From Amycolatopsis sp. WQ 127309 (lineage in GTDB: Bacteria > Actinomycetota > Actinomycetes > Mycobacteriales > Pseudonocardiaceae), in contig NZ_CP095481.1 in assembly GCF_023023025.1 (NCBI RefSeq), forward strand, positions 10,739,001 through 10,803,000: a stretch of 64,000 nt of DNA. Reading direction: 5' to 3'. The notes under the pieces were generated by a model. It ran no database searches. It saw nothing but the letters and a program-made list of their open reading frames with translations, and was not told the DNA's origin. The position numbers and the translations under genes were made by a program. Each line of letters opens with the position of its first letter. The stretch's first letter is position 1. Positions 23,954 to 32,928 of this stretch are shown here, piece after piece.

Positions 23954-24711
23954 ACCTGCGCGACGACGAACACGCGGCGGAACTCGAACCACGTCGTGCC
24001 GTCGGTGCGCGTGGGGTACGCCTTGTCGAGCCGGGGGGCCAGTTCGGCGCGGAACCGGTCCCACGCCTCATCCTCGAGGACCGCGCGGATCGGGCGCAAC
24101 GCCGTTCCGGTGATCCACTCCAGCACCGCTCGCGACCCGCGCAGCGGCTGGACGTACGTCGACTCCCAGGCGTCGACGCCGCAGCCGGCGTCGGCCAGGA
24201 GGTTCGCGTACTCCAGTGGGGTCGAGACCGCGTCGTCCTCGCGCAGGACGACGTCGGCCAGCTGTGACGACCAGGCCGGAGACGCCGCCAGTTCGCGGGT
24301 CAGCGCGTGCGACGGGGCGTCGAAGTTGCCCGGGACCTGCACCGCGAGCCACGCGCCGGACGGCAGCTGCCCGGCCCAGCGGTGCAGCAGGTCGCGGTGC
24401 CCGGGCACCCACTGCAGGACGGCGTTCGAGACCACGACGTCGGTGTCCGGCGCCGGCGTCCAGTCGTTGACGTCGAGCACTGCGGCGTCCAGGCCGCGGG
24501 CACGCGCGGCCGCCACCATTTCGGGTGAACTGTCGCTGCATTCCAAAGCGGCACCGGGCCAGCGTTTGCCCAGGTCGACCGTCAGGTTTCCGGGGCCGCA
24601 GCCGAGATCGACCACCCGCCTGGGTGAAACCGCGCCGATCCGGGACGTCAGGTCGTAGAACGGCCGGGCCCGCAGGTCGGCGTAGTCGAGGTACTTCTCC
24701 GGATCCCACAC
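23950..24711 (-). CDS. tam: Trans-aconitate 2-methyltransferase
   Basis: 253 residues. It begins with the family hallmark [20 protein letters not shown], followed by the SAM motif [16 protein letters not shown] (residues 32-47), then [11 protein letters not shown] and [11 protein letters not shown]. It methylates trans-aconitate, a side product that inhibits aconitase, using SAM in the cytosol. Length is as expected for Tam (about 250). Two AGTAC-n4-GTACT sites sit 20 bp upstream of its start and probably control it. Confidence 0.92.
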   Translation of the reverse strand: MWDPEKYLDYADLRARPFYDLTSRIGAVSPRRVVDLGCGPGNLTVDLGKRWPGAALECSDSSPEMVAAARARGLDAAVLDVNDWTPAPDTDVVVSNAVLQWVPGHRDLLHRWAGQLPSGAWLAVQVPGNFDAPSHALTRELAASPAWSSQLADVVLREDDAVSTPLEYANLLADAGCGVDAWESTYVQPLRGSRAVLEWITGTALRPIRAVLEDEAWDRFRAELAPRLDKAYPTRTDGTTWFEFRRVFVVAQV

Positions 24712-24730
24712 AGGCGCCTCCCGAACAAAC

Positions 24731-24759
24731 AGTACGCGTGTACTGAGTACGAGCGTACT
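24731..24759. promoter_or_regulatory. Tandem AGTAC-n4-GTACT palindromes
   Basis: AGTACGCGTGTACT (24731-24744) and AGTACGAGCGTACT (24746-24759) have perfect 5-bp arms and stand 15 bp apart. They lie between the stop of the gene at 24761 and the start of tam at 24711. They look like a double operator for an unlinked regulator. Confidence 0.6.
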
Positions 24760-24760
24760 G

Positions 24761-25285
24761 CTATTCGGCGGCGGTGGCCAGCTTCGCGGCGACCTGCTCG
24801 GCGATGGCCGCCACCAGCGTGACGTCCGTGCCCGGGTCCGGCCTGACCTGCAGGACGCTGCCGTCGCGGCCGGGGACCTTGCGCTGGACGAACCACGCGC
24901 CGCCGTCCCCGATGTCCTGGCGGTGCCTTGAGCGCACCGAGCCGTCGACGCGCAGCCGCACGTGGTGCGGCACCCGGCTCGGCTCCGGCAGGCTGAACCG
25001 CACGGGCGCGAGGTCGCTCAGCACGACGGCCGAGCCGACGGTGCCGGACTCGGCCGACTCGGTCAGCGTGAAGACGCTGTCCTTCCAGGCCGCCTTGCCG
25101 ATCAGGTGCCAGCCGACGCGGCGCGCGCCGCCGGCGCCGTCCGGGATCCACAGCCCGAGCGGCGTGACGACCAGGTGCCCGCCGCCCTCGACCGGGGCGC
25201 TGTCCACGACGTCTTCGCCGGCGTCCAGCGAACCGGCGAAACCGTCGGGGGTGCGGTCGCCGAGCAACCGGCGCAGGAAACTCAC
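24761..25285 (-). CDS. Conserved hypothetical protein next to dnaG
   Basis: 174 residues from GTG 25285, one base after the dnaG stop, so it is almost certainly co-transcribed with and coupled to dnaG. The N-terminus [20 protein letters not shown] is followed by beta-rich sequence ([34 protein letters not shown]) that could be a PH-like or bPH fold; this is a guess from the strand pattern. A helical C-terminus ([15 protein letters not shown]) ends it. No catalytic residues were recognised. Confidence 0.75.
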   Translation of the reverse strand: MSFLRRLLGDRTPDGFAGSLDAGEDVVDSAPVEGGGHLVVTPLGLWIPDGAGGARRVGWHLIGKAAWKDSVFTLTESAESGTVGSAVVLSDLAPVRFSLPEPSRVPHHVRLRVDGSVRSRHRQDIGDGGAWFVQRKVPGRDGSVLQVRPDPGTDVTLVAAIAEQVAAKLATAAE

Positions 25286-25286
25286 G

Positions 25287-27194
25287 TCAGCTCCACGAGC
25301 TGGCGGACGCCTGCTCGCCCAGCGACTTCTTGTACTGCTCCAGCGCGACGAGGTCGCCGAAGAGGGCGCGGTAGTCGTCCGGCGCCTCGACCGGCGACAG
25401 CCGCTGCAGCTTCCCCTTGATCTCCGAGATCTGCCGCCCGACGAGGCTCTCCTGCAGCCGGGCGAGGATCGATGAGATGTAGCGGGAGTCGACTTCGTCC
25501 TTGGCCTGCAACGGTTCCACGGCCAGCTCGGAGAGCACCCGGCGGACCGTCCCCTCCGGGCAGTGCGCGGCCGCCGCGTCCAGCAGCGACGGGCCGGTGA
25601 GGCCCGAACCGGCCCCGCCCGCCTTCAGCACGGCTTCGTGCACCGCGATGTACACCGGGTGCGTGAACGCCTCCAGCGGCAGCGCGTCGTACTCCGGCCC
25701 GGCGATCGCGGGCTGCTGCAGCGCGGCCTTCAGCGCCTCGCGCTGGATCGCGAACCGCGGGTCCTTCGGCGCGGGGCGGGCGACGTCGGACTCCGGGGCC
25801 TTCACCTCGGGAGCGCCGACGCGGGCCGGCTGCTTCAAGGGCGCGCCGCCGCGCTTGTCGGTCGCGCCCGCGCTGCCGCGCACGCGGTTGACGACCTGGG
25901 CGACGTCCTGCCAGCCCACCCACCAGGCGAGCTTCGACGCGTAGCCGTCACGCGCGGCGCGGTCCTTGATCGCCGCGATCATCGGCACGGTCTTCTGCAG
26001 CGCCGAGACCTGGCCGTCGACCGAGTCGAGGTCGAAGTTCTTCAGCGTGCTGCGGATGGCGAACTCGAACAGCGGGATCCGGCGCGCGACCAGGTCCTTG
26101 ACCGCGCTGTCGCCCTTGGCCAGGCGCAGCTCGCACGGGTCCATGCCGTCCGGCGCGACCGCGATGTAGGTCTGGCCGGCGAACGTCTGGTCGCCTTCGA
26201 ACGCCTTCAGCGCGGCCTTCTGGCCCGCTTCGTCACCGTCGAAGGTGAAGATCACTTCGCCGCGGAAGGCGTCGTCGTCCATCATCAGCCGGCGAAGCAC
26301 CTTCATGTGGTCTTCGCCGAACGCCGTGCCCGAGGACGCCACGGCCGTCGGGACGCCCGCCGCGTGCATCGCCATCACGTCCGTGTAGCCCTCGACCACG
26401 ACGACCTGGTGCCGCTTCGCGATCTCGCGCTTGGCCAGGTCGAGGCCGAACATGACCTGGGACTTCTTGTAGATCGGCGACTCGGCGGTGTTGAGGTACT
26501 TGGCCGAGATCCGGTCGTCGTCGAACAGCCGCCGCGCGCCGAAGCCGACGACCTCGTTGCCGACGTCGCGGATCGGCCAGACGAGCCGCCGGTGGAAGCG
26601 GTCCATCGGGCCGCGCTGGCCCTCCTTGGACAACCCCGCCGTCAGCAGCTCCTTGACCTCGAACCCGCGCGTGAGCAGGTGCTTGGTCAGTTTGTCCCAG
26701 CCGCCGGGGGCGTAGCCGCAGCCGAACGTCTTCGCCGCGGCGGCGTCGAACCCGCGCTCGGACAGGAAGTCCCGCGCGGTGCGCGCCTCGTCGGTGACCA
26801 GCTGCTCGGCGTAGAACTCCTGCGCGGCGCGGTGCGCCTCGATCAGCCGGCTGCGGCTGCCGCGGTCGCGCTGGATGGTCGCGCCGCCGCCCTCGTAGGT
26901 GAGCCGGATGCCGACCCGGTCGGCCAGCCGCTCGACGGCCTCCACGAAGGTGATCAGGTCGATCTTCTGGACGAACTTGATCACGTCGCCGCCCTCGCCA
27001 CAGCCGAAGCAGTGGAAGGTGCCGTGCGTCGGGCGGACGTTGAACGACGGGGTCTTCTCGTTGTGGAACGGGCAGAGGCCCTTCAGGCTGCCCCCACCAG
27101 CGCGGCGCAGCGCCACGTACTCCCCGACGACCTCGTCGATCCGGCTCCGCTCGCGCACCTCCGCGATGTCGCTGTCCCGAATCCGTCCTGCCAC
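25287..27194 (-). CDS. dnaG: DNA primase
   Basis: 635 residues from GTG 27194 (M-A-G-R-I-R-D-S-D-I); a GTG three codons earlier is also in frame. The CHC2 zinc finger has C41, H44, C62 and C65 (CPFHNEKTPSF, then FHCFGCGEGGD). The TOPRIM core contains VVVVEGYTDVMAMHAAGV and FTFDGDEAGQKA. The C-terminal region (about 440-635) is the DnaB-interacting domain. It synthesises RNA primers at the replication fork. The hypothetical at 25285 follows immediately. Confidence 0.97.
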   Translation of the reverse strand: MAGRIRDSDIAEVRERSRIDEVVGEYVALRRAGGGSLKGLCPFHNEKTPSFNVRPTHGTFHCFGCGEGGDVIKFVQKIDLITFVEAVERLADRVGIRLTYEGGGATIQRDRGSRSRLIEAHRAAQEFYAEQLVTDEARTARDFLSERGFDAAAAKTFGCGYAPGGWDKLTKHLLTRGFEVKELLTAGLSKEGQRGPMDRFHRRLVWPIRDVGNEVVGFGARRLFDDDRISAKYLNTAESPIYKKSQVMFGLDLAKREIAKRHQVVVVEGYTDVMAMHAAGVPTAVASSGTAFGEDHMKVLRRLMMDDDAFRGEVIFTFDGDEAGQKAALKAFEGDQTFAGQTYIAVAPDGMDPCELRLAKGDSAVKDLVARRIPLFEFAIRSTLKNFDLDSVDGQVSALQKTVPMIAAIKDRAARDGYASKLAWWVGWQDVAQVVNRVRGSAGATDKRGGAPLKQPARVGAPEVKAPESDVARPAPKDPRFAIQREALKAALQQPAIAGPEYDALPLEAFTHPVYIAVHEAVLKAGGAGSGLTGPSLLDAAAAHCPEGTVRRVLSELAVEPLQAKDEVDSRYISSILARLQESLVGRQISEIKGKLQRLSPVEAPDDYRALFGDLVALEQYKKSLGEQASASSWS

Positions 27195-27235
27195 GCCGCC
27201 CACTCTAGCCGCGCCGGTTGCGGCACACTCGGGGC

Positions 27236-28189
27236 ATGGCCTCCACGCCCACCGCCCAGGACACCCTCGCCGCGCGGTTCGCCGAGCACCGCGGCCACCT
27301 GATCGGGGTGGCCTACCGGCTCACCGGCACCCGCGCCGACGCCGAGGACGCCGTCCAGGAGTCGTGGCTGCGGCTGGCCGGGCTCGACGACGCCGGGCAG
27401 GACGCGATCCGCGACCTGCGCGGCTGGCTGACCACCGTCGTCGGCCGGATCTGCCTCGACCGGCTGAAGTCGGCCGCGGCGCAGCGGGAGCGCTACGTCG
27501 GCCAGTGGCTGCCGGAACCCGTCGTGACGCCGTTCGGGCAGCCGGTCAGCGAAGACCCGCTCGACCTCGCCGTCCGCGACGACGGGCTGCGGATGGCCGC
27601 GCTGGTCGTGCTCGACAAGCTGACGCCGGAGCAGCGCGTCGCGTTCGTGCTGCACGACGCGTTCTCGCTGCCCTTCGCCGAGATCGCGGACATCCTCGGC
27701 TGCTCGGTGGACGCCGCGCGCCAGCACGGCTCGCGCGGCCGCCGCGCGCTGGCCGACGCGGACCCGGCGCCGCGCGCGCCGCTGGACGAGCAGGCGAAGG
27801 TCCTCGAGAAGTTCGTCACCGCGCTGCTCGCCGGCGACATCGGCGCGGTCGTCGAGCTGCTGCACCCGGACGCGGTGCTGATCGGCGACTCGGACGGCAA
27901 GGGCCGCACCACGCGCCAGCTCATGGTCGGCGCCGACAAGCTCGCCCGCTTCTTCGTCGGGCTCATGCGCAAGTACGCCCCGGAGAGCGTCACCCGCGGC
28001 GCGCCGGTGCTGGTCAACGGCGACCTCGGGTTCTACCTGCCGCCGCTGCCGGAGCGCGAGGGTTTCCTGGCGCTCGACGAGCACGTCCAGGCGATGAGCG
28101 TCCGCGACGGGAAGATCGTGGCGATCTACGACGTCGTCAACCCGGACAAGCTGACCCGGATCACGCGTCCCGGCGCCGCGCCTTCGTGA
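27236..28189 (+). CDS. ECF41-type RNA polymerase sigma factor with SnoaL-like C-terminal domain
   Basis: 317 residues from ATG 27236. Sigma2 is at 10-80 (GVAYRLTGTRADAEDAVQES) and sigma4 at 115-175. A fused SnoaL/NTF2-fold domain occupies 185-310. The linker WLPEP (91-95), a DGGGK-type DSDGKG (218-223) and C-terminal NPDKL (302-306) are the signature motifs of the ECF41 group, whose C-terminal domain replaces an anti-sigma factor. ECF41 genes usually sit by a carboxymuconolactone decarboxylase, oxidoreductase or epimerase target. Two CMD-family genes lie 0.8-2.2 kb away. Confidence 0.92.
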   Translation: MASTPTAQDTLAARFAEHRGHLIGVAYRLTGTRADAEDAVQESWLRLAGLDDAGQDAIRDLRGWLTTVVGRICLDRLKSAAAQRERYVGQWLPEPVVTPFGQPVSEDPLDLAVRDDGLRMAALVVLDKLTPEQRVAFVLHDAFSLPFAEIADILGCSVDAARQHGSRGRRALADADPAPRAPLDEQAKVLEKFVTALLAGDIGAVVELLHPDAVLIGDSDGKGRTTRQLMVGADKLARFFVGLMRKYAPESVTRGAPVLVNGDLGFYLPPLPEREGFLALDEHVQAMSVRDGKIVAIYDVVNPDKLTRITRPGAAPS

Positions 28190-28931
28190 TCCCGGCCACC
28201 AGCACGAGCACGGCGAAGGCACCGAAGTAGGCCAACGCCCAGCCCGGGTCCAACGGCGAGTCGGACAGGCTCGCCGCGTTGCCGCCGTCGCGACCGGCGT
28301 TCGCACCGCCGGAGCCGCTGAGGAACTTCGTGACGGCGTTCAGCGGCAGCCACCGGTGGATCGCCTGCCCGGCCCGCGGGATCAGCGTGACGACGTTCTC
28401 CGCCATGAGCGGGTAGCCGACGAGCAGCGCGACCGCGCCGGCGGTGTGGCGCACGAGCAGGCCGACGCCGACCCCGCAGACCGCGGCGAGCGCGAAGACC
28501 GGGCCGGTGCCGGCGACGATCGTCCAGTCCGCCGCGCTGTCGAGCGCCAGATCGGCGTCCGGGGCGAGGATTCGCGCGACCAGCCAGGCGAGGAACGCGG
28601 CGGCTTCGCCGAGGAGGACGGCGTACCCGGCGACGACCGCGGCCTTCGCGGCCAGCGCCGGCCACCGGCTCGGGACGCCTTGGAAAGTGCCGTGGATCGT
28701 GCCGGACTGGTACTCGCTCGTCACGGAGAGGGCCGCGAGCACCAGGACGGCGACCAGGCTGAGCTGGAAGCCGAACTGGGTGCTCGCGACGGTGGGCGGC
28801 AACCGGGACTCGGTGGCCGTGAGCGCGGTGAGCACGGCCGGCGCGACCAGGGCGACGACCGCGAAGAGGCCGCACGCCCACGGCGTGGCGATGCTGAAGA
28901 GCTTGATCCGTTCACTGGCGACGAGGTGCAT
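28161..28931 (-). CDS. ABC-2-type membrane permease, orphan
   Basis: 256 residues. Six hydrophobic segments follow the ABC-2 plan: a cytoplasmic MHLVASERIKLFSI start, a helix, then the conserved LSVTSEYQSGTIHGTFQGVP loop at about residues 68-87, and four more helices. Such permeases export lipids or drugs together with an ATPase. None is adjacent, so the partner must be elsewhere. Its 3' end overlaps the 3' end of the oppositely oriented sigma gene by 29 bp. Confidence 0.85.
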   Translation of the reverse strand: MHLVASERIKLFSIATPWACGLFAVVALVAPAVLTALTATESRLPPTVASTQFGFQLSLVAVLVLAALSVTSEYQSGTIHGTFQGVPSRWPALAAKAAVVAGYAVLLGEAAAFLAWLVARILAPDADLALDSAADWTIVAGTGPVFALAAVCGVGVGLLVRHTAGAVALLVGYPLMAENVVTLIPRAGQAIHRWLPLNAVTKFLSGSGGANAGRDGGNAASLSDSPLDPGWALAYFGAFAVLVLVAGITKARRRDA

Positions 28932-28993
28932 GCCGGAACGGTCCCGCGGCGCGCACCCCGGGCGCGTCCCACCGGGGTCTGGTTCCCGGGGTC

Positions 28994-29560
28994 CTACGGG
29001 AGCGGGACCCGGCAGGCGTCGCCCGAGGTGAAGCCCTGCTCGACGACGCCGAGCGCGCTGTTCATCCGGGCACGGGAGTTCTCCAGGCCGATCTGGTAGG
29101 TCAGCTCGATGACGCCGTCACGGCCGAACTCGCGCACCAGCTCGGCGACCTGCTCGTCGGTCACCGTGACCCGCTCGGCGGACATCGCGTCGGCGTAGGC
29201 GATCGCGAGCCGCTCCTGGGGGCTGAACGCGGGCGACGTCGCGTAGCCGTCGATCGCCTTCAGGCGTTCGACGTCCAGGCCGTCGTGCTTCTGCAGCATG
29301 GTGCCGAAGTCGACGCACCACGAGCAGCCGATCCGGGTGGCGACGCGGTAGACGGCCAGTTCGCGCACGTTCGCCGGCAGCTTCTTCGACGCGCGTTGCA
29401 CCATCAGCTCGTGCACCGCGTTCGCGCGCAGCAGCCCGGGGTGGTGCGCGGCGACGGCCATCGGTTCGGGCACGGCGCCGTACTTCCGGCCGGCGACGCG
29501 GTAGAAGAGCTTGAGCAGCGGGCCGGCTTCGGTGGTCTTCTTCGCGGCGATGCGGGGCAT
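28994..29560 (-). CDS. Carboxymuconolactone decarboxylase-family (AhpD-like) protein
   Basis: 188 residues from ATG 29560 (GGAGACGG upstream; an ATG at 29572 is an alternative). The AhpD-type CxxC is C79-S-W-C82 in RIGCSWCVDFGTML, preceded by ELAVYRVATR, the usual CMD helix. Members are peroxidase-associated disulfide reductases or decarboxylases. This one is a likely target of the ECF41 sigma factor, because a TGTCACG-n16-CGTC sequence stands just upstream. Confidence 0.88.
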   Translation of the reverse strand: MPRIAAKKTTEAGPLLKLFYRVAGRKYGAVPEPMAVAAHHPGLLRANAVHELMVQRASKKLPANVRELAVYRVATRIGCSWCVDFGTMLQKHDGLDVERLKAIDGYATSPAFSPQERLAIAYADAMSAERVTVTDEQVAELVREFGRDGVIELTYQIGLENSRARMNSALGVVEQGFTSGDACRVPLP

Positions 29561-29600
29561 GTCCGTCTCCATTCGTCTCGGTCGTCTCGGTCGGGAGGGG

Positions 29601-29627
29601 GACGAGACGGCGGCCGGGGACGTGACA
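29601..29627 (-). promoter_or_regulatory. Candidate ECF41 promoter
   Basis: On the minus strand TGTCACG (29627-29621) is followed by a 16-bp spacer and CGTC (29604-29601). This matches the ECF41 consensus known from the literature (TGTCACA-like -35 and CGTC -10). It lies 28-40 bp upstream of the two possible starts of the CMD gene. Confidence 0.6.
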
Positions 29628-29650
29628 CGCCACCGGCCGCTCCCGGCCGG

Positions 29651-30352
29651 TCAGTCCATCGCGTTCAGCGCTTCCCAGGCGTGCCAAGCCCTCGTGACGC
29701 CGAACTGCGCCAGGAACCGCAGCGCGGCGCGGACGTCTTCCGCCGTCGCGCCGCCCCGCCGCGCCCGGCCGACGTGGATGCGGAACGTGTCGGCGAGCGT
29801 CTGGTAGCAGACGTCGACGCTCATGCTGACCAGGCCGCGCTCCCGCTCGGTGAGCGTGCCGGGGCCGTGCCCGGTCCGCATCCGCGACTGCAGGTCGAAG
29901 TACGCGGCGAAGTGCGGGTCCAGCTCGCTCAGCCGGGCGCGCACCGCGTCCGGGAGCGGGCTCGGCGCGGCGTCCGGGCCGGTCGAGACCAGCTCGGCGG
30001 CCAGGGTTTCGACGTCCGGATGCGGGAGGCCCAGCTCGGCTTCGAGCTCGGTGATCCGCTCGACGCCCGCGGTCGCGGCGGGGTAACCGCAGTCGTACGA
30101 GACGAAGCGCAGCAGCTCCCGGATGTCCGAAGTGGACACCCCGGCGGCCAGGCCGGCCCGCACGTGCGCGGTGAACGCCAGGCCCAGGCTGCCCTGGCAG
30201 ACGTCGGCCGTGACGCACAGGAAGGTCTTCTCGCGGTCGGTCAGCTCCGGGATCGCCCGGACGAACTTCGCGGTGGCGCCGGCCAGTTGCGCGAAGGCGG
30301 GGTCGAGCGCGGCGAGCCGCTCGAGGCTCGTGGGTGCGGCAGCGGTGGTCAA
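29651..30352 (-). CDS. Carboxymuconolactone decarboxylase-family protein with two CMD repeats
   Basis: 233 residues containing two CMD-like halves: EKTFLCVTADVCQGSLGLAF (about 40-60) and ERGLVSMSVDVCYQTLADTF (about 170-190). Each has a V-C helix followed by HV(R/G)-A/R, and a later L-R-F-(V/L). The CxxC of AhpD is not present. It is divergent from the TetR at 30455. The operators at 30385-30424 lie over its promoter, so TetR control is likely rather than ECF41 control. Confidence 0.85.
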   Translation of the reverse strand: MTTAAAPTSLERLAALDPAFAQLAGATAKFVRAIPELTDREKTFLCVTADVCQGSLGLAFTAHVRAGLAAGVSTSDIRELLRFVSYDCGYPAATAGVERITELEAELGLPHPDVETLAAELVSTGPDAAPSPLPDAVRARLSELDPHFAAYFDLQSRMRTGHGPGTLTERERGLVSMSVDVCYQTLADTFRIHVGRARRGGATAEDVRAALRFLAQFGVTRAWHAWEALNAMD

Positions 30353-30384
30353 GATCGTGCTCCCTCAGTTGATGAACGATCGTA

Positions 30385-30424
30385 GCGCTACAGCTGTAGT
30401 GCGAATTACGCTACACCTGTAGCG
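30385..30424. promoter_or_regulatory. Two CTACA-n2-TGTAG operators
   Basis: Site 1 (30385-30402) reads GCGCTACAGCTGTAGTGC. Site 2 (30409-30424) reads CGCTACACCTGTAGCG with perfect 7-bp arms. A weaker third half-site (cagctatagtg) is at about 30436. They lie between the divergent CMD and tetR starts. Confidence 0.7.
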
Positions 30425-30454
30425 CAATGGGTGTCCAGCTATAGTGGGACGACC

Positions 30455-31060
30455 ATGACCGAGACCCGCCGCCGTCCCAACGCCCGCGGCAAGGGCGAAC
30501 TGCTGCGCGAGGAGATCGTCACGGCCGCCGTCGGGATGCTCGACGAGCTGGCCGACGACGAGGCGCTCTCGCTGCGGGCCGTCGCGCGCGCAGTGTCGAT
30601 CGCGGCGACGTCGGTCTACCTGCACTTCCCGGACCGCGACGCGCTGGTCCTGGCCGCCATGCAGCGCTGCCACGAGGAGCTGGTGCGGACCGGCGACGAC
30701 GCCTACGCGGCGGCGCCGGACCCGGCGGCCGCGTTGCGCGCGCGGATCCTCACGCAGGCCGCGTGGGCGCGCGAGCACCCCGGGCTCTACAAGGTGCTGC
30801 ACGAGAGCAAGGTCCACCGGCGGCTCGGGATGCCGTTCAAGGAGGTCATGGTCGCCCGCACGGTCGACGGTGTGCGGGCGTGCATGGACGCCGGCCTGGC
30901 CCCCGCGGACGACCCGGTGACGGTCGCCATCGATCTGCGCACCGCCGTCAACGGCATGCTGGCGCAACGGATCAACGAGCCCGACCTGCCGTGGTCGCCC
31001 GCGGTCGAGCAGGTCGACCGGTTCCTGGCGAAGCTGGTCGGCCTCCCTTGTGTTCCGTGA
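30455..31060 (+). CDS. TetR-family transcriptional regulator
   Basis: 201 residues from ATG 30455. The HTH spans residues 15-62: REEIVTAAVGMLDELADDEA, then LSLRAVARAVSIAATSVYLH (V-Y-L-H-F-P-D-R-D). The C-terminal domain is of the WHG/TetR_C_33-like type (AAWAREHPGLYKVL). It probably binds the CTACA-n2-TGTAG pair upstream and controls the divergent CMD gene and itself. A VOC-family gene follows after 24 bp, probably in the same transcript. Confidence 0.92.
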   Translation: MTETRRRPNARGKGELLREEIVTAAVGMLDELADDEALSLRAVARAVSIAATSVYLHFPDRDALVLAAMQRCHEELVRTGDDAYAAAPDPAAALRARILTQAAWAREHPGLYKVLHESKVHRRLGMPFKEVMVARTVDGVRACMDAGLAPADDPVTVAIDLRTAVNGMLAQRINEPDLPWSPAVEQVDRFLAKLVGLPCVP

Positions 31061-31084
31061 CGAAACGGACTTGGGTGGGCCGGT

Positions 31085-31435
31085 ATGAGCCAGGACGACC
31101 AGACGGTGATCCCGCGGATGGTGGTGCGCGATCTCGTCGCCGCCGTCGCGTTCCTGCGCACGGTGTTCGGCGCGACCGGTGAGCTGGAGAGCGGCCGCCC
31201 CGCCGACCTCCGCATCGGCGGCTCGCGCGTCCTGGTCTCCGCCGAGGGCGAGCGGGAGCTGTTCCCCGCGTTCCTGTACGTGTACGTGGCCGACGCGGAC
31301 GCGACGTACCGCCGGGCCCTCGACTGCGGCGCGGCGAGCCTGGAGGAACCGGCGAACACCCCGTACGGCGACCGCCGGGCGATGATCCGCGACCCGTTCG
31401 GCAACGTCTTCCAGATCGCCCACGCGCGCGACTGA
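31085..31435 (+). CDS. VOC/glyoxalase-like (PhnB-type) protein
   Basis: 116 residues. The beta-alpha-beta3 VOC fold is evident: VIPRMVVRDLVAAVAFLRTV, a middle FLYVYVADADATYRRALDCG, and the C-terminal DPFGNVFQIAH (the family-typical D-P-F-G-N). Metal-binding His/Glu ligands of true glyoxalase I are not all obvious, so it may be a binding or resistance-type member. It follows the TetR gene by 24 bp. Confidence 0.87.
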   Translation: MSQDDQTVIPRMVVRDLVAAVAFLRTVFGATGELESGRPADLRIGGSRVLVSAEGERELFPAFLYVYVADADATYRRALDCGAASLEEPANTPYGDRRAMIRDPFGNVFQIAHARD

Positions 31436-31541
31436 GTAGCGCTGCTGCACGTCTTCGTGACTTGATCTCCACCGGATTCCGCGTGGTGAACGGGAATCGG
31501 TGACGTGTAACGCGGCACCCGTCGCCGGGCGACTGTGGCAC

Positions 31542-32927
31542 GTGACCTCGGAATTCGGGCCGTACCGGATCGAACGGCTGATCGCGCGCGGCGGGATGGG
31601 CGAAGTGCTGCGCGCCCGCGACACCCGGCTCGACCGGGTCGTGGCGTTGAAAGTGCTCTCGCCGCACCTCGCCGCCGATCAGGACTTTCGCGAACGCTTC
31701 CGCCGCGAAGCCCATTCGGCGGCCCGGCTGCGCGAGCCCCACATCGTGCCGATTCACTCGTTCGGGGAGATCGACGGCCGGCTCTACCTGGACATGCAGC
31801 TCATCGAGGGCGAAGACCTGGCGACGCGGCTGAGCACCCGCGGGCCGCTGGACCCCGCCGAAGCCGTCGACGTCGTCGGCCAGATCGCGCAGGCCCTCAC
31901 GGCCGCGCACGCCGAGGGCCTGGTCCACCGGGACGTCAAGCCGTCGAACATCATCATCGGCCCCAGCGGGTTCGCCTACCTCGTGGACTTCGGGATCGCC
32001 CGGTCGCAGGAAGCCGCGACCGGGCTGACCGGCACGGGCGCGGCGATCGGCACGCTCGACTACATGGCGCCCGAACGGTTCACCGGCGCCCGGCCCGACC
32101 AGCGCGTCGACGTCTATGCCCTGGCCTGCGTCCTGCACCAGTGCCTGACCGCGACCAAGCCGTTCGCCGCGACGACCGCGGCGTCCCTGCTGAACGCCCA
32201 CCTGAACCAGGCCCCGCCCCGCCCGAGCCTGCTGCGCCCGGGCACGCCCGCGGCGCTCGACGACGTGGTGGCGCGAGGCATGGCGAAGAGCCCGGACGAC
32301 CGCTACCCCACCGCCGCGGCGCTCGCGGCGGGGGCGCGTGCCGCGCTGGGCGCACCTCGTGGTTTCCCCGCTCCACCCGCCGAAACCCGGACGTTCACCC
32401 GGGTCGGACCGGCGGCCGCACCGGGGCGCAAAGCGGCACTGGCGGTCGCGCTGACCGTCGTCCTGCTCAGCGGAGTGGGAGCCATGATCGCGTTGCCGGG
32501 CTTGACATCGCGGACGCCGTCGACGCCGACGTCGGTTCAGATCGCCGCGCCCGCCGCGCCCCGGACGTCCACTCCGGCAGCGGACACCACGGTGCCGACG
32601 GCTCAGGAGAGCCGGCCGTCCCCCGGCGACCTCTCCGGGTTCGTCGTCCACTACTACGGGCTGATGCCGGACACCGGCTCCGGCTGGGAGCTGATCGGCC
32701 CCAACCTGCGCCTGCGGACCCGGGACAGCTACGACAAGTTCTGGAGCAAGTTCAGCGGCGCGGAGGTCGTCGGCACGCCGGCCGTCGCGGACAGCACGGT
32801 GACCGCGCGCGTCCGGTTCCACTACCGCGACGGGCGCGCGGACGTCACCGAAACGCACGTCCTCGGCGTCGCGATGTGGGAGGGCCACCTGTGCGTCGAC
32901 TCGGATTCGGTGACCCGGAACCACTGA
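31542..32927 (+). CDS. Membrane-anchored Ser/Thr protein kinase
   Basis: 461 residues from GTG 31542 (an in-frame GTG at 31500 would add 14 residues). The kinase domain is complete: Gly-rich ARGGMGEV, catalytic K37 in VALKVL, HRD 129-131 (LVHRDVKPSN), DFG 149-151 and APE at 176-178. One transmembrane helix (298-320) is followed by a Pro/Thr-rich linker and an extracellular NTF2/SnoaL-like domain (FVVHYYGLMP..., DSYDKFWSKF). It transmits an external signal by phosphorylating cytoplasmic Thr/Ser. No cognate phosphatase is adjacent. Confidence 0.93.
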   Translation: MTSEFGPYRIERLIARGGMGEVLRARDTRLDRVVALKVLSPHLAADQDFRERFRREAHSAARLREPHIVPIHSFGEIDGRLYLDMQLIEGEDLATRLSTRGPLDPAEAVDVVGQIAQALTAAHAEGLVHRDVKPSNIIIGPSGFAYLVDFGIARSQEAATGLTGTGAAIGTLDYMAPERFTGARPDQRVDVYALACVLHQCLTATKPFAATTAASLLNAHLNQAPPRPSLLRPGTPAALDDVVARGMAKSPDDRYPTAAALAAGARAALGAPRGFPAPPAETRTFTRVGPAAAPGRKAALAVALTVVLLSGVGAMIALPGLTSRTPSTPTSVQIAAPAAPRTSTPAADTTVPTAQESRPSPGDLSGFVVHYYGLMPDTGSGWELIGPNLRLRTRDSYDKFWSKFSGAEVVGTPAVADSTVTARVRFHYRDGRADVTETHVLGVAMWEGHLCVDSDSVTRNH

Positions 32928-32928
32928 C

